A stretch of DNA of 64,000 nt from NCBI RefSeq assembly GCF_000284375.1, contig NC_017249.1:558001-622000 (forward strand), read 5' to 3'. A program made the position numbers and the translations under genes. This stretch comes from Bradyrhizobium japonicum USDA 6. GTDB taxonomy: Bacteria; Pseudomonadota; Alphaproteobacteria; Rhizobiales; Xanthobacteraceae. The notes under the pieces are model-generated. The model was not told the origin of the DNA. It worked only from the letters and a program-made list of their open reading frames with translations, and made no database searches. Positions 19,567 to 28,114 of this stretch are shown piece by piece (the stretch's first letter is position 1; the number at the start of each line of letters is the position of its first letter).

Positions 19567-20862
19567 ATGAGCACAGCCGATCCGACCCAGCGCATTGAGC
19601 GCGCGGAGATCGAAGACACCAGCCTTCTCGCCTTCTACCGCGACATGAACGCGCCGGAGCGGCGGACATTCTGGGCCTGCGCCGCGGGCTGGGCGCTCGA
19701 CGGCATGGACTTCATGATCTATCCGCTGGTGATCGGCACCATCATCGCGCTGTGGAAGGTCGATGCGGCCTCGGCCGGCCTCGCCGGCACCGTGACGCTG
19801 CTGGCTTCCGCGATCGGCGGCTGGCTCGGCGGCTACCTCTCCGATCATATCGGACGTGTCAGGACGCTCCAGATCACCATCATCTGGTTCTCGTTCTTCT
19901 CGCTGGTCTGCGCGGTCGTGCAGAATTTCGACCAGCTCCTGATCGCACGCGCCGTGCTCGGCCTCGGCTTCGGCGGCGAGTGGGCGGCGGGCGCCGTGCT
20001 GATGGGCGAGGCGATCCGGCCGCAATATCGCGGACGCGCAGTCGGCTCGGTGCAGTCGGGCTGGGCGGTCGGCTGGGGTCTCGCGGTGCTGTCGCAGGCG
20101 ATCCTGTTCTCGCTGATACCGGCCGAGACGGCGTGGCGCTGGATGTTCGTGATCGGCGCGCTGCCGGCGTTGCTGGTGTTCTACATCCGCCGCTCCGTCA
20201 CCGAGCCCGAGATCGCGGCCGAGGCCCGCGCAAAGCAGGCCGCGAGCGGCGATCGTCCGGCGCTCTGGGAAATCTTCTCCGGCCCGATCCTGAAGACCAC
20301 GATCCTGGCCTCGCTGATGGCGACTGGCTGCCAGGGCGGCTACTACGCCGTCACCTTCTGGGTGCCGCAGTTCCTGACCAAGGAGCGGCACCTGTCGATC
20401 GTCGGTTCGACCGGCTATCTCTCGACGCTGATCATCGGCTCTTTCATCGGCTATCTCGTCGGGGCCTGGCTCGCGGATCGCATCGGCCGGCGCAATCTGT
20501 TCCTGATCTTCTCGATCGGCGCCATGGCCGTGGTGCTGCTCTACACGCAGCTGCCGCTGACTAACGAGATCCTGTGGGTGCTCGGCTTCCCGCTGGGCTT
20601 CTTCGCCTCGGGCTATTTCTCGGGAATCGGCGCGTTCCTGACCGAGCTCTATCCGACGCGGTTGCGTGGCTCCGGCCAGGGCTTCTGCTACAATTTCGGC
20701 CGCGGCATCGGCGCGCTGTTTCCGTTCCTGGTCGGCGCGCTCTCGGCGACGACGTCGCTCGCGAATGCGATCGCGATGTTCGCAGTGGTGGCTTACGCGC
20801 TGTTCTTCATTGCCGCCTTCGCGCTGCCGGAGACGCGCGGGCGCGTGCTGCACGCGGACTGA
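19567..20862 (+). CDS. MFS transporter (AAHS/sugar-acid symporter type)
   Basis: 431 aa with about 12 hydrophobic segments. It carries GWLGGYLSDHIGRVRTL (the D-x-x-GR-R loop 2-3 signature), LGFGGEWAAGAVLMGE in TM4-5, a second loop motif GAWLADRIGRRN after TM8, and ELYPTRLRGSGQGF. This pattern is typical of the metabolite:H+ symporter family that carries aromatic or sugar acids. The substrate is not determinable. GGGGAAA 7 bases upstream is a good ribosome-binding site. Confidence 0.87.
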   Translation: MSTADPTQRIERAEIEDTSLLAFYRDMNAPERRTFWACAAGWALDGMDFMIYPLVIGTIIALWKVDAASAGLAGTVTLLASAIGGWLGGYLSDHIGRVRTLQITIIWFSFFSLVCAVVQNFDQLLIARAVLGLGFGGEWAAGAVLMGEAIRPQYRGRAVGSVQSGWAVGWGLAVLSQAILFSLIPAETAWRWMFVIGALPALLVFYIRRSVTEPEIAAEARAKQAASGDRPALWEIFSGPILKTTILASLMATGCQGGYYAVTFWVPQFLTKERHLSIVGSTGYLSTLIIGSFIGYLVGAWLADRIGRRNLFLIFSIGAMAVVLLYTQLPLTNEILWVLGFPLGFFASGYFSGIGAFLTELYPTRLRGSGQGFCYNFGRGIGALFPFLVGALSATTSLANAIAMFAVVAYALFFIAAFALPETRGRVLHAD

Positions 20863-20870
20863 CTACTCGA

Positions 20871-20966
20871 CGTCATCCCGGGGCGGCTCGAAGAGCCGAA
20901 CCCGGGATCTCGAGATTGTGGCGCGAGATTCCGGGTTCGGTGCTGCGCACCGCCCCGGAATGACGG
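20871..20966. repeat. Palindromic intergenic repeat, CGTCATCCCGG/CCGGAATGACG family, copy 1
   Basis: Left arm CGTCATCCCGGGGCGGCTCG and right arm CGCCCCGGAATGACGG, with an inner pair GAACCCGGGATCTCG / CGAGATTCCGGGTTC. It sits between convergent genes. A relative is at 60854-60944. Confidence 0.8.
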
Positions 20967-20975
20967 AAGAGAGAC

Positions 20976-21641
20976 TTACCGTCCCACCTGATACGGCCCG
21001 CCCTTTTCCAGTGCACGCGCATAGGCCGGCCGCGCGTGGATGCGCTCCAGGAATGCCATCGCCTTGGGGTGGCCGAGCTCGAGTCCGCCACGCGCTTGCG
21101 CGGCTTCGAGCGGGAAGCTCATCTGGATGTCGGCGGCGGTGAACTCGTTGCCGGCAAACCACTCGCTCTTGCCGAGCTCGCCTTCCCAATAATCCATGTG
21201 CTGCTTGAGCTGCGGATTGACCAGCGCGGTGAGCGCCTGGTTCGAGACCTTGCGCACCAGCGGGCGAAGCAGCGCGGGTGCGCGCTTCGGCATCAGCGTG
21301 AACAGCAGCTTGAGCAGCAGCGGCTGCATCGCCGAGCCCTCCGCATAGTGCAGCCAATAGGTGAAGCGCAGCCGCTCCGGCGTGTTCGGCGGCGGAATCA
21401 GCCGGCCGTTGCCGTAGGTGGCGATGAGATATTCGATGATCGCGCCTGACTCGGCGATGGTGTTGCCGTTGTCGGTGATGACGGGCGACTTGCCGAGCGG
21501 ATGGATGGCGCGCAGCTCCTTCGGCGCGCGCATGTCCGGCTGGCGCTGATAGCGCACGATCTCGTAGGGCACGCCCAACTCCTCGAGCAGCCACAGCACC
21601 CGCTGCGAGCGGGAATTGTTGAGGTGGTGAACGGTCAGCAT
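20976..21641 (-). CDS. Glutathione S-transferase family protein
   Basis: 221 aa, cytosolic. The thioredoxin-like N-terminal domain (1-80) starts MLTVHHLNNSRSQRVLWLLEELGVPYEI, with the catalytic-site Ser in NNSRSQR, the cis-Pro region GKSPVITD, and the glutathione-binding TIAESGAIIEYL. The helical C-terminal domain has NEFTAADIQMSFPL (the conserved N-capping Asp). It is close to the YfcG/Tau-like enzymes that conjugate glutathione or reduce disulfides. Substrate unknown. Confidence 0.92.
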   Translation of the reverse strand: MLTVHHLNNSRSQRVLWLLEELGVPYEIVRYQRQPDMRAPKELRAIHPLGKSPVITDNGNTIAESGAIIEYLIATYGNGRLIPPPNTPERLRFTYWLHYAEGSAMQPLLLKLLFTLMPKRAPALLRPLVRKVSNQALTALVNPQLKQHMDYWEGELGKSEWFAGNEFTAADIQMSFPLEAAQARGGLELGHPKAMAFLERIHARPAYARALEKGGPYQVGR

Positions 21642-21733
21642 CGTTGAGGTCCCCAGGCTAGGCGTGGTCGGTCGGTCGCGCCGTTCGTGCCAGCCCGGGA
21701 ACGCAATGTCGAGCCATCCAGACGGATAATTTC

Positions 21734-21773
21734 ACCCGGGTATATTGACGCCAGGAATTTACCCGGATATTAA
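21734..21773 (+). promoter_or_regulatory. Direct-repeat motif upstream of the DUF2239 gene
   Basis: Two copies of a similar AT/GC-mixed motif in the same orientation: ACCCGGGTATATT (21734-21746) and ACCCGGATATTAA (21761-21773), 27 bases start to start. They lie 20-60 bases before the start codon in an otherwise AT-rich patch. This could be an operator for an unknown regulator or overlap the promoter. The function is inferred from placement only. Confidence 0.4.
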
Positions 21774-21791
21774 GAGGCCAACGTCATCAAT

Positions 21792-22388
21792 ATGGCAATG
21801 ATTTCAATGCAACGGATTTTCACGGCCTTCCAGGGTCATCGCCGCCTGGCGTCCGGGCCAGCAGGAGAGGTCGCGCTGGTCGTCAAGCGGATCACGCAGC
21901 CGCCGGACGAGCCCATCATCATCTTCGAGGACCACACGGGCCGATCGATCGACTTCGATCTGCGCGGCGGGGATCGCGAGGTGCTGGCGCGGGTGTCGAA
22001 GCTTGTCCCGCCGCCGGTCGAGGAGACCGCGCCACCGAGCGAGCCGCGCGGGCGCGGCCGGCCCAAGCTCGGCGTGGTCGCGCGCGAGGTCACGCTGCTC
22101 CCGCGCCACTGGGAATGGCTCAACGCGCAACCGGGCGGCGCTTCGGTCGCGTTGCGGAAGCTCGTCGACGAGGCAAGACGCGTAAGCGGCGACAAGGACC
22201 GCGAGCGGCAGGCCCGCGATGCGGCCTATCACTTCATGTCGACCATGGCGGGCAATCTGCCGCAGTTCGAGGAAGCTTCACGCGCCCTGTTCGCGGATGA
22301 CCGGCGGCGCTTCACTGGACTGATCGCCGACTGGCCGGTCGACGTCCGCGACCACATCGTCAAGCTCGCCTACAGCGACCGCGCGTAG
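21792..22388 (+). CDS. DUF2239 family protein
   Basis: 198 aa. The sequence TAFQGHRRLASGPAGEVALVVK, the IFEDHTGRSIDFDLRG strand, the RGRGRPKLGVVAREVTLLPRHWEWL block and the C-terminal MAGNLPQFEEASRALF match the DUF2239 family. The middle GRGRPKLGV resembles an AT-hook-like basic stretch, and REVTLLPRHWEWLNAQPGGASVALRKLVDEAR looks like a ribbon-helix-helix-like segment, so DNA contact is conceivable. No function is known. An internal ATG at 21807 (MQRIF) is an alternative start. A pair of direct repeats lies upstream. Confidence 0.85.
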   Translation: MAMISMQRIFTAFQGHRRLASGPAGEVALVVKRITQPPDEPIIIFEDHTGRSIDFDLRGGDREVLARVSKLVPPPVEETAPPSEPRGRGRPKLGVVAREVTLLPRHWEWLNAQPGGASVALRKLVDEARRVSGDKDRERQARDAAYHFMSTMAGNLPQFEEASRALFADDRRRFTGLIADWPVDVRDHIVKLAYSDRA

Positions 22389-22477
22389 GCGCAGCACTTT
22401 CTCCCACCCCATCGACGGCCAAGCCGCGCGTGCATCGCGCGGCAACGGCTTCGCACGCCCTGATGAAAGGCCCATCC

Positions 22478-23827
22478 ATGTCCGCGCCAAAGCCGCTCTG
22501 GACGACATTCCTCCGCTTCCTCGCACCGCTGGTGCTGAGCAACGCGCTGCAATCGCTGTTCGGGACCGTCAGCAACGTCTATCTCGGCCAGATGATCGGC
22601 GTCGACGCGCTCGCCGCGGTGTCTGCGTTCTTCCCGGTGATGTTCTTCCTGTTCGCCTTCGTCATGGGCCTGAGCACCGGCGCCACCGTGCTGATCGGCC
22701 AGGCCTTTGGCGCGGGCGAGCACGGCAGGATCAGAATCGTCGTCGGCACGACGCTCACGATCGGCCTGCTGCTCTCGCTTTCGGTTGCATTGGCCGGCGG
22801 CTTCTTCAGCCGGCAATTAATGACGATGCTCGCGACGCCAGCGGACATCCTCGACCAGGCGAGTGCCTATGCACGCATCATGCTGCTCACCATGCCGCTC
22901 GGCTTCGTCTTCCTGCTGATGACGGCGATGATCCGCGGCGTCGGCGACGCCGTGACGCCGCTGCTGGCGCTGGCCTTGTCGACCACCATCGGACTGATGC
23001 TGACGCCGATGCTGATCCGCGGCACGTTCGGGATACCTGCCGCCGGCATCACCAGTCCGGCCTGGGCGGCCGCGATTGCCAACGCAGTGACTTTGCCCGC
23101 GCTGGCCGTCTATCTGCAGCGAAAGAAACATGCGCTGGCACCGGATGCCGCACTGCTGCGTCATCTGCGGCTCAATCGTGCCGTGCTCGGAAAGATCCTC
23201 GCCATCGGACTGCCGAGCGCGGTCGGCATGGTGGTGATGGCAATCGCCGAGCTGGTGCTGCTCGGGCTCGTCAACGGCTTTGGATCGGATGCCACCGCCG
23301 CATATGGCGCGGTCAACCAGGTGATGGGCTACACGCAGTTCACGGCAATGTCGATTTCGATCGCGGTATCGATCCTCGGCGCACAGGCCATCGGCGGCGG
23401 CGACAGGACGCTGCTCGATGGCATCGTGCGCACCGGCCTCATGTTCAACATCGTCCTGACCGGCGGGCTGGTGGGGCTGATCTATCTGGCGCCGCGGCCC
23501 GTGCTCGGCCTCTTCATCACCGACAGTGCCGTGCTCGATCTCGCCGGGGGACTGCTTCACATCGCGCTGTGGAGCTCTGTGCCGTTCGGCCTTGCCACCG
23601 TGTTTTCCGGAGCCATGCGCGCGGCCGGAGTGGCCTTGACGCCGATGCTGCTCTCGATCTTCGCCATTGTCGCGATCGAGCTGCCGGCCGCGGTGTTCCT
23701 GAGCCGCGCGATCGGCCTTGAGGGCGTGTGGGCTGCCTATCCGATCGTGTTCTGCGCCATGTTGGTTTTGCAGATGGGCTATTACCTCGCGGTGTGGCGC
23801 AGGCGCGCGATCCGGCGTCTGATCTGA
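22478..23827 (+). CDS. MATE family efflux transporter
   Basis: 449 aa with about 12 hydrophobic segments arranged as two similar halves. The opening FLRFLAPLVLSNALQSLFGTVSNVYLGQMIG and the GLSTGATVLIGQAFGAGE segment are characteristic of MATE antiporters (multidrug or metabolite export coupled to H+ or Na+). The start at 22478 has GAAAGG eight bases upstream; a more upstream ATG at 22430 lacks family similarity. Substrate unknown. Confidence 0.92.
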   Translation: MSAPKPLWTTFLRFLAPLVLSNALQSLFGTVSNVYLGQMIGVDALAAVSAFFPVMFFLFAFVMGLSTGATVLIGQAFGAGEHGRIRIVVGTTLTIGLLLSLSVALAGGFFSRQLMTMLATPADILDQASAYARIMLLTMPLGFVFLLMTAMIRGVGDAVTPLLALALSTTIGLMLTPMLIRGTFGIPAAGITSPAWAAAIANAVTLPALAVYLQRKKHALAPDAALLRHLRLNRAVLGKILAIGLPSAVGMVVMAIAELVLLGLVNGFGSDATAAYGAVNQVMGYTQFTAMSISIAVSILGAQAIGGGDRTLLDGIVRTGLMFNIVLTGGLVGLIYLAPRPVLGLFITDSAVLDLAGGLLHIALWSSVPFGLATVFSGAMRAAGVALTPMLLSIFAIVAIELPAAVFLSRAIGLEGVWAAYPIVFCAMLVLQMGYYLAVWRRRAIRRLI

Positions 23828-23934
23828 CCGGATCATCAAGATATTATGACCATCATTAAACGGTGGACCCGTGGCGCACGCTGCGGCACAATGGGTGAAA
23901 AGCCAGATCAAAAGCCAGGTCAGGGAGAACGATT

Positions 23935-24543
23935 TTGACCCGCACAGCCCCGCAATTCCTGTTCGATTTCGGCAGCCCGAACGCCTATCTCAGTCATCTC
24001 GCGATCCCGGCGATCGAGCAGCGCATCGGCGTCAAATTCGAGTACGTGCCGATCCTGCTCGGCGGCATCTTCAAGTCGACCAACAACAAGTCACCGGCCG
24101 AGACGCTCGCCGGCATCAAGAACAAGCGCGAATTCCAGGCGGTCGAGACCGAGCGCTTCGTCAAGCGCTTCAAGGTCCAGCCCTATGTCATGAATCCGTT
24201 CTTCCCGGTCAACACGCTGAACCTGATGCGTACCGCGATCGCGGCACAGGCCGAGGGCGTGTTCGAAAAATATGTCGAGGCCGCCTTCCACCACATGTGG
24301 CGCGAGCCGAAGAAGATGGACGACCCGGAAGTCGCAGCGAAGGCGCTGGCGTCCTCCGGCCTCGATGCCCAAAAACTGTTCGCCCGCGCCCAGGAGCCCG
24401 AGGTCAAGGGCAAGCTGATCAAGAACACCGACGACGCCGTTGCCCGCGGTGCGTTCGGCTCACCCACCTTCTTCGTCGGTAACGAGATGTTCTTCGGCAA
24501 GGAGCAGCTGCGCGAGGTCGAGGAGATGGTGCTGGAGAAGTAG
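23935..24543 (+). CDS. 2-hydroxychromene-2-carboxylate isomerase family protein (DsbA/kappa-GST fold)
   Basis: 202 aa, TTG start preceded by AGGGAGA. The beginning FLFDFGSPNAYLSHLAIPAIEQR is the family signature (DF-SP-AYL), in which Ser replaces the DsbA cysteine motif. Further typical blocks are GGIFKSTNNKSP, FFPVNTLNLMR and the cis-Pro segment GAFGSPTFFVGNEMFFGKEQL. Members isomerise 2-hydroxychromene-2-carboxylate in naphthalene breakdown or act as glutathione-dependent enzymes. No aromatic-degradation genes are adjacent, so the substrate is uncertain. Confidence 0.88.
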   Translation: MTRTAPQFLFDFGSPNAYLSHLAIPAIEQRIGVKFEYVPILLGGIFKSTNNKSPAETLAGIKNKREFQAVETERFVKRFKVQPYVMNPFFPVNTLNLMRTAIAAQAEGVFEKYVEAAFHHMWREPKKMDDPEVAAKALASSGLDAQKLFARAQEPEVKGKLIKNTDDAVARGAFGSPTFFVGNEMFFGKEQLREVEEMVLEK

Positions 24544-24563
24544 TCCGTTCGTTCTCCGGCGAC

Positions 24564-24615
24564 AGAATGTGATCGCGGTAGCATTCTGGATTGCTTCGCT
24601 TCGCTCGCAATGACG
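24564..24615. repeat. Truncated CGTCATTGCGAG-family repeat
   Basis: Only the right half of the element remains: AGAATGTGATCGCGGTAGCATTCT followed by GGATTGCTTCGCTTCGCTCG and CAATGACG. The half keeps a short hairpin, AGAATG/CATTCT. Confidence 0.65.
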
Positions 24616-24656
24616 ACTATAGATAGGCCGCCAATAGCAACAATTAGGACAATCCC

Positions 24657-25580
24657 ATGCGTATCCTCGTGGTCGGCGCCGGCGCCATCGGCGGCTATTT
24701 TGGTGGCAGGCTGTTACAGGCCGGCCGCGACGTCACCTTCCTGGTCCGGCCGCGCCGCGCCAGCGAGCTCGCGAGCGCCGGCCTCGTCATCAAGAGCCCG
24801 AACGGCGATGTGACACTGAAGAATCCGCCGACCGTTCAAGCCGACGCGCTCAAGGACAAGTTCGACGTCGTGCTGTTGAGCTGCAAGGCATTCGACCTCG
24901 ACGACGCCATCAAGTCGTTCGCGGCCGCCGTCGGCCCTGATACGGCGATCATTCCCATGCTCAACGGCATGAAGCATCTCGACACGCTCGATGAAAAGTT
25001 CGGCAAGGAGCGCGTGCTCGGCGGCCTCTGCGCCATCGCGGCGACCCTGAACGAGAAGCGCGAAGTGGTGCAGCTCCAGCCGATGCAGTCGCTCAGTTAT
25101 GGCGAGCGCGACGGCAAGCTCTCGGACCGGGTCAAGGCGATCGACGAGGCCTTCAAGAGCGGCATCAATGGCGCCGCCGCCAGCCAGGACATCATGCAGG
25201 ACATGTGGGAGAAGTGGGTGTTCCTGTCTTCGCTCGCCGCAAGCACCAGCCTGATGCGTACCTCCGTCGGCAACATCCTCGCGGCCCCCGGCGGCAGGGA
25301 CTTTTTGCTCGGCATGCTGGACGAGACCAGCGCAATCGCCACCGCGTCGGGCTACACGCCGGGCGGCCCGTTCTTCGAGCGCGTGAAGGGCAACCTCACC
25401 ACCGAGGGATCGCCGATGACGGCATCCATGTTCCGCGACATCAAGGCGGGCCTGCCGGTCGAGGCCGATCACGTCATCGGCGATCTCATCGCGCGCGCCG
25501 ACGCCGCCAAGGTGCCGGTGCCGAAGCTGCGCATCGCGTATACCCATCTGAAGGCGTATGAGAAGCAGCGGGCGGGTTAG
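24657..25580 (+). CDS. 2-dehydropantoate 2-reductase (ketopantoate reductase family)
   Basis: 307 aa. NADPH-dependent oxidoreductase of the PanE/ApbA family. The Rossmann motif RILVVGAGAIGGYFGGRL is at the N-terminus, the basic NADPH-selecting FLVRPRRA follows, LLSCKAFDLDDAI comes next, and the catalytic lysine is in MQDMWEKWVFLSSLA near residue 185. The C-terminal MTASMFRDIKAGLPVEADHVIGD is also typical. Bradyrhizobia carry several paralogues, so I give no panE symbol; it may act on ketopantoate or another 2-keto acid. Confidence 0.88.
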   Translation: MRILVVGAGAIGGYFGGRLLQAGRDVTFLVRPRRASELASAGLVIKSPNGDVTLKNPPTVQADALKDKFDVVLLSCKAFDLDDAIKSFAAAVGPDTAIIPMLNGMKHLDTLDEKFGKERVLGGLCAIAATLNEKREVVQLQPMQSLSYGERDGKLSDRVKAIDEAFKSGINGAAASQDIMQDMWEKWVFLSSLAASTSLMRTSVGNILAAPGGRDFLLGMLDETSAIATASGYTPGGPFFERVKGNLTTEGSPMTASMFRDIKAGLPVEADHVIGDLIARADAAKVPVPKLRIAYTHLKAYEKQRAG

Positions 25581-25589
25581 CTCCAAGCT

Positions 25590-25636
25590 CCGCTGTCGTC
25601 CCGGATCTGCGCTTCGCTTGTCCGGGACGACAGCGG
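25590..25636. repeat. Perfect 16-bp hairpin repeat between convergent genes
   Basis: Arms CCGCTGTCGTCCCGGA (25590-25605) and TCCGGGACGACAGCGG (25621-25636), separated by a 15-base loop rich in GCTTCGCTTG. The stem is perfect. It probably acts as a two-way terminator structure and looks like another family of the small palindromic elements (GTCGTCCCGG core). Confidence 0.75.
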
Positions 25637-25658
25637 ATTTTAGTGATTGCACCTTCCG

Positions 25659-26252
25659 CTATTTGAAATACGCGAGATAGTGCGAGACGGCAGTGATTTC
25701 CTCATCGCTCATGTGATAGGCGACATCGGCCATCGCAGCGCCACCGCCGCCGACGCGCTGGCTGCTCTTGTAGTCGTGCAACGACTTGACCAGATATTCC
25801 TCGCGCTGGCCCGCGAGCCGCGCGACGGCCTTGGTGCCGGCGAAGCTATCCGTATGGCACGAGGCGCAGCGGCGGCCGACGGCAACTTGCGCGCCTTTTT
25901 TCGACAGATCCGGATCCCCGTCTTCCGCGGCCTTCGGTGGCGTCATCTGCGCAAAATAGGCACCGAAATTGCGGATGTCCTCGTTGGTGATCTCCTCGGC
26001 GATCGGCTGCATCTGGTCGTTCTTGCGCGAGCCGGCGCGGAAGAACACGAGCTGCCACTGGATGAATTGATCGGGCTGGCCGGCCAGCGAGGGGATGTTC
26101 TCCGTCTGCGAGATGCCGTTTTCGCCGTGACAGCCGGAGCAGACGGCGGCCTTCTCCTGGATCGCGGCGTTATCGGCGGCCTGAGCGCGGACGATTGCAA
26201 GTGCTGCGAGCGATAGCGTCACAGACAGAATTCCAAACCGAACGACTCGCAT
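25659..26252 (-). CDS. Dihaem cytochrome c (c4-like), periplasmic
   Basis: 197 aa. Signal peptide of ~25 residues (RFGILSVTLSLAALAIVRAQA). Two cytochrome c domains with haem motifs CSGCH (~39-43) and CASCH (~130-134); likely axial Met residues are in NDQMQPIAEEI and GAAMADVAYHM. The arrangement matches the cytochrome c4/class I dihaem family, which passes electrons in the periplasm. It lies downstream of, and on the same strand as, a PQQ-type dehydrogenase and could accept its electrons, but a terminator-like hairpin and a repeat separate the two. Confidence 0.9.
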   Translation of the reverse strand: MRVVRFGILSVTLSLAALAIVRAQAADNAAIQEKAAVCSGCHGENGISQTENIPSLAGQPDQFIQWQLVFFRAGSRKNDQMQPIAEEITNEDIRNFGAYFAQMTPPKAAEDGDPDLSKKGAQVAVGRRCASCHTDSFAGTKAVARLAGQREEYLVKSLHDYKSSQRVGGGGAAMADVAYHMSDEEITAVSHYLAYFK

Positions 26253-26268
26253 GGCTGATTTCTCCGAC

Positions 26269-26377
26269 TGTCATTGCCGGGCTTGCCCCGCCTGCTTGGC
26301 GTAGGCCCGGCAATCCATCCCGTTTGCAAGGAGGTTTCTCGTTTGATGGATGCCCGGATCAAGTCCGGGCACGACGA
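26269..26377. repeat. Palindromic intergenic repeat, TGCCGGGC/CCGGGCA family
   Basis: TGTCATTGCCGGGCTTGCCC ... GTAGGCCCGGCAATCCAT followed by GATGGATGCCCGGATC and AAGTCCGGGCACGAC. Two adjacent hairpins with matching ATCCAT/ATGGAT inner arms. It sits in the gap between the cytochrome c and the dehydrogenase genes. Confidence 0.72.
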
Positions 26378-26406
26378 ACGCGTTCCGCTGCAAGCCTGTC
26401 ACAAAC

Positions 26407-26443
26407 AAAAGAGGCTGCGGCCGTCATCCGGTCGCAGCCTCTT
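26407..26443 (-). terminator. Hairpin terminator after the PQQ-type dehydrogenase gene
   Basis: An 11-bp stem AAGAGGCTGCG (26409-26419) / CGCAGCCTCTT (26433-26443), just beyond the stop of the minus-strand gene. Read on the minus strand it is followed by TTTTGTTTGT, a fair U-tract. Confidence 0.82.
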
Positions 26444-26454
26444 GTCGTCGTACG

Positions 26455-27735
26455 CTACTTCTTGCTGTAGCTGATGCGATAGATCGCGCCGGCCCAGTCG
26501 TCGGCGACGAGGATCGAGCCATCCTTGGCGAGGATGATGTCGTTGGGACGGCCGAGATAGCCCTGGTCGCCCTCGATCCAGCCGGAGGCGAACACCTCCT
26601 TCTTGGCGTTCTTGCCGTCGGGGCCGACGATCACGCGCGTGATATTGCCGCCCTGGTACTTGTGGCGATTCCAGGAGCCGTGCTCGGCGATCAGGATGTT
26701 GTTCTTGTACTCGGCGGGGAATTGGTCGCCGGTATAGAACTTCATGCCGAGCGGAGCGACATGCGCGCCGAGGTTCAGCACGGGCGGCGTGAACTCGGAG
26801 CATTTGTGACCCATCGCGAACTTCGGATCGGGCAGGTCGCCCTGATGGCAATAGGGATAGCCGAAATGCTCGCCGATCTTGTTGATCATGTTCAGCTTGT
26901 CGCTGGGCAGATCGTCGCTGATCCAGTCGCGCGCGTTCTCGGTGAACCAGAACTTGCCGGTGCGCGGATCGACGTCGCCGCCGACCGAGTTGCGAACGCC
27001 GAGCGCATAGATTTCGGCGTTGCCGGTCTTGGGATCGACGCGGCGGATCTGCGAGACGCTGGTCGGGGGCACGCCGACGTTGAAGGGCGGGCCGAACGGC
27101 AGGTAGAACCAGCCTTCCTTGTCGACCGCGATGTACTTCCAGCCATGCGCGGCATAGGAGGGCATGTCGTCATAGACGACCTTGCCGTCGCCGAGCTTGT
27201 CGAGATTGGCTTCCGCGTTATCGTAACGGATCAGCTTGTCGACCGCGATGACGTAAAGCGCGCCATCCCTAAAGGCGAGACCGGTGGGCATGTTCAGCCC
27301 CTTCAGGATGGTCTTGACCTCTTTCTTTCCGTTGTTGTCCTTGATGGCATAGACGTTGCCGAGGCCGAACGAGCCGACGAACAGCGTGCCCTTGTCACCC
27401 CAGGCCATCTGCCGCGCGGCGAGAACGCCGGGCGCATAGACTTCGATCTTGAAGCCGGCCGGCAGCTTGATCTTCTTCATCATCGCGGCGAGCTCGGCCT
27501 CCGACGCGCCGGTCGGCGGGCCCGACGGCGGCGCGAGGCCCTTCTGCGCCTCGGTCTCGTCGCCGAGGAACCAGTCATCCGGCGGATGGGTCCAGAACTC
27601 CTTGGTGCCGGATTCGTACTTCTTCAGCTGGCGGTTCTTGTCCTGCTGTTGCGCGCTGACTGCGCTTGTCCCCGCGAGAAGGGCAACCGCTGCAAGCGCC
27701 AGGACGGATTGAAAGACGGATCGATGGAATTTCAT
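26455..27735 (-). CDS. PQQ-dependent sugar/sorbosone dehydrogenase-like protein, periplasmic
   Basis: 426 aa. Signal peptide of ~28 residues (VLALAAVALLAGTSAVSAQ). The rest is a six-bladed beta-propeller typical of soluble glucose/sorbosone dehydrogenases: KLPAGFKIEVYAPGVLAARQMAW, LNMPTGLAFRDGALYVIAV, TGKFWFTENARDWISDDLP, NILIAEHGSWNR and GYLGRPNDIILAKDGSILVADDWAGAIYRI. It would oxidise a sugar or alcohol with PQQ as cofactor; substrate and cofactor are inferred from the family. GGGGAGTG precedes the start. A weak hairpin (27753-27769) lies in the leader. Confidence 0.86.
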   Translation of the reverse strand: MKFHRSVFQSVLALAAVALLAGTSAVSAQQQDKNRQLKKYESGTKEFWTHPPDDWFLGDETEAQKGLAPPSGPPTGASEAELAAMMKKIKLPAGFKIEVYAPGVLAARQMAWGDKGTLFVGSFGLGNVYAIKDNNGKKEVKTILKGLNMPTGLAFRDGALYVIAVDKLIRYDNAEANLDKLGDGKVVYDDMPSYAAHGWKYIAVDKEGWFYLPFGPPFNVGVPPTSVSQIRRVDPKTGNAEIYALGVRNSVGGDVDPRTGKFWFTENARDWISDDLPSDKLNMINKIGEHFGYPYCHQGDLPDPKFAMGHKCSEFTPPVLNLGAHVAPLGMKFYTGDQFPAEYKNNILIAEHGSWNRHKYQGGNITRVIVGPDGKNAKKEVFASGWIEGDQGYLGRPNDIILAKDGSILVADDWAGAIYRISYSKK

Positions 27736-28114
27736 CGCGTCACTCCCCTAAGGCAGCCGTCAGGGCTGCACGTTATTTTGTTTTGCTAGTCGAGAGGCGA
27801 AGTTCGGACTCTGTCAGGACGACAGACGCAAAAGGTTAGCACATCTGCGGACGGTGAGAAGCGCGTCGGAAGCACTGCAGTCAGACTCAATAGAAATTGA
27901 GACTGAATGCCACGAAGATTTGCACGGCGACGATCACGGTCACGCTGCAACGCGGAATCAAAATGGCGCGTGACTGATTTGCAGGCAGCAGGCGGGGCGG
28001 TCGCACAAAAATTGCGAAAACAACCCCATGCACAGTAGAACGGCTCTGCCCGGTCTGCTGCCGGTGAAGCCGGGCAGACATTTGATGCGTCGAGCAAAAC
28101 GGCAAAGACGGCGA
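27736..28114. other. 379-bp intergenic region without a convincing gene
   Basis: Holds the leader of the dehydrogenase gene on its left, with a small hairpin GCAGCC/GGCTGC at 27753-27769. On the right, near 28005-28040, is AAAATTGCGAAAACAACC followed by CCATGCACAGTAGA, which I recall as a recurring motif in bradyrhizobial intergenic DNA. A minus-strand frame at 27887-28105 could code 72 residues but shows no family features. No RNA gene is recognised. Confidence 0.4.

Noticed and set aside
27887..28105. A 72-codon minus-strand frame in the gap before the epimerase gene.
   Set aside because: No ribosome-binding site, no family features, and it overlaps what looks like repeat-derived DNA.
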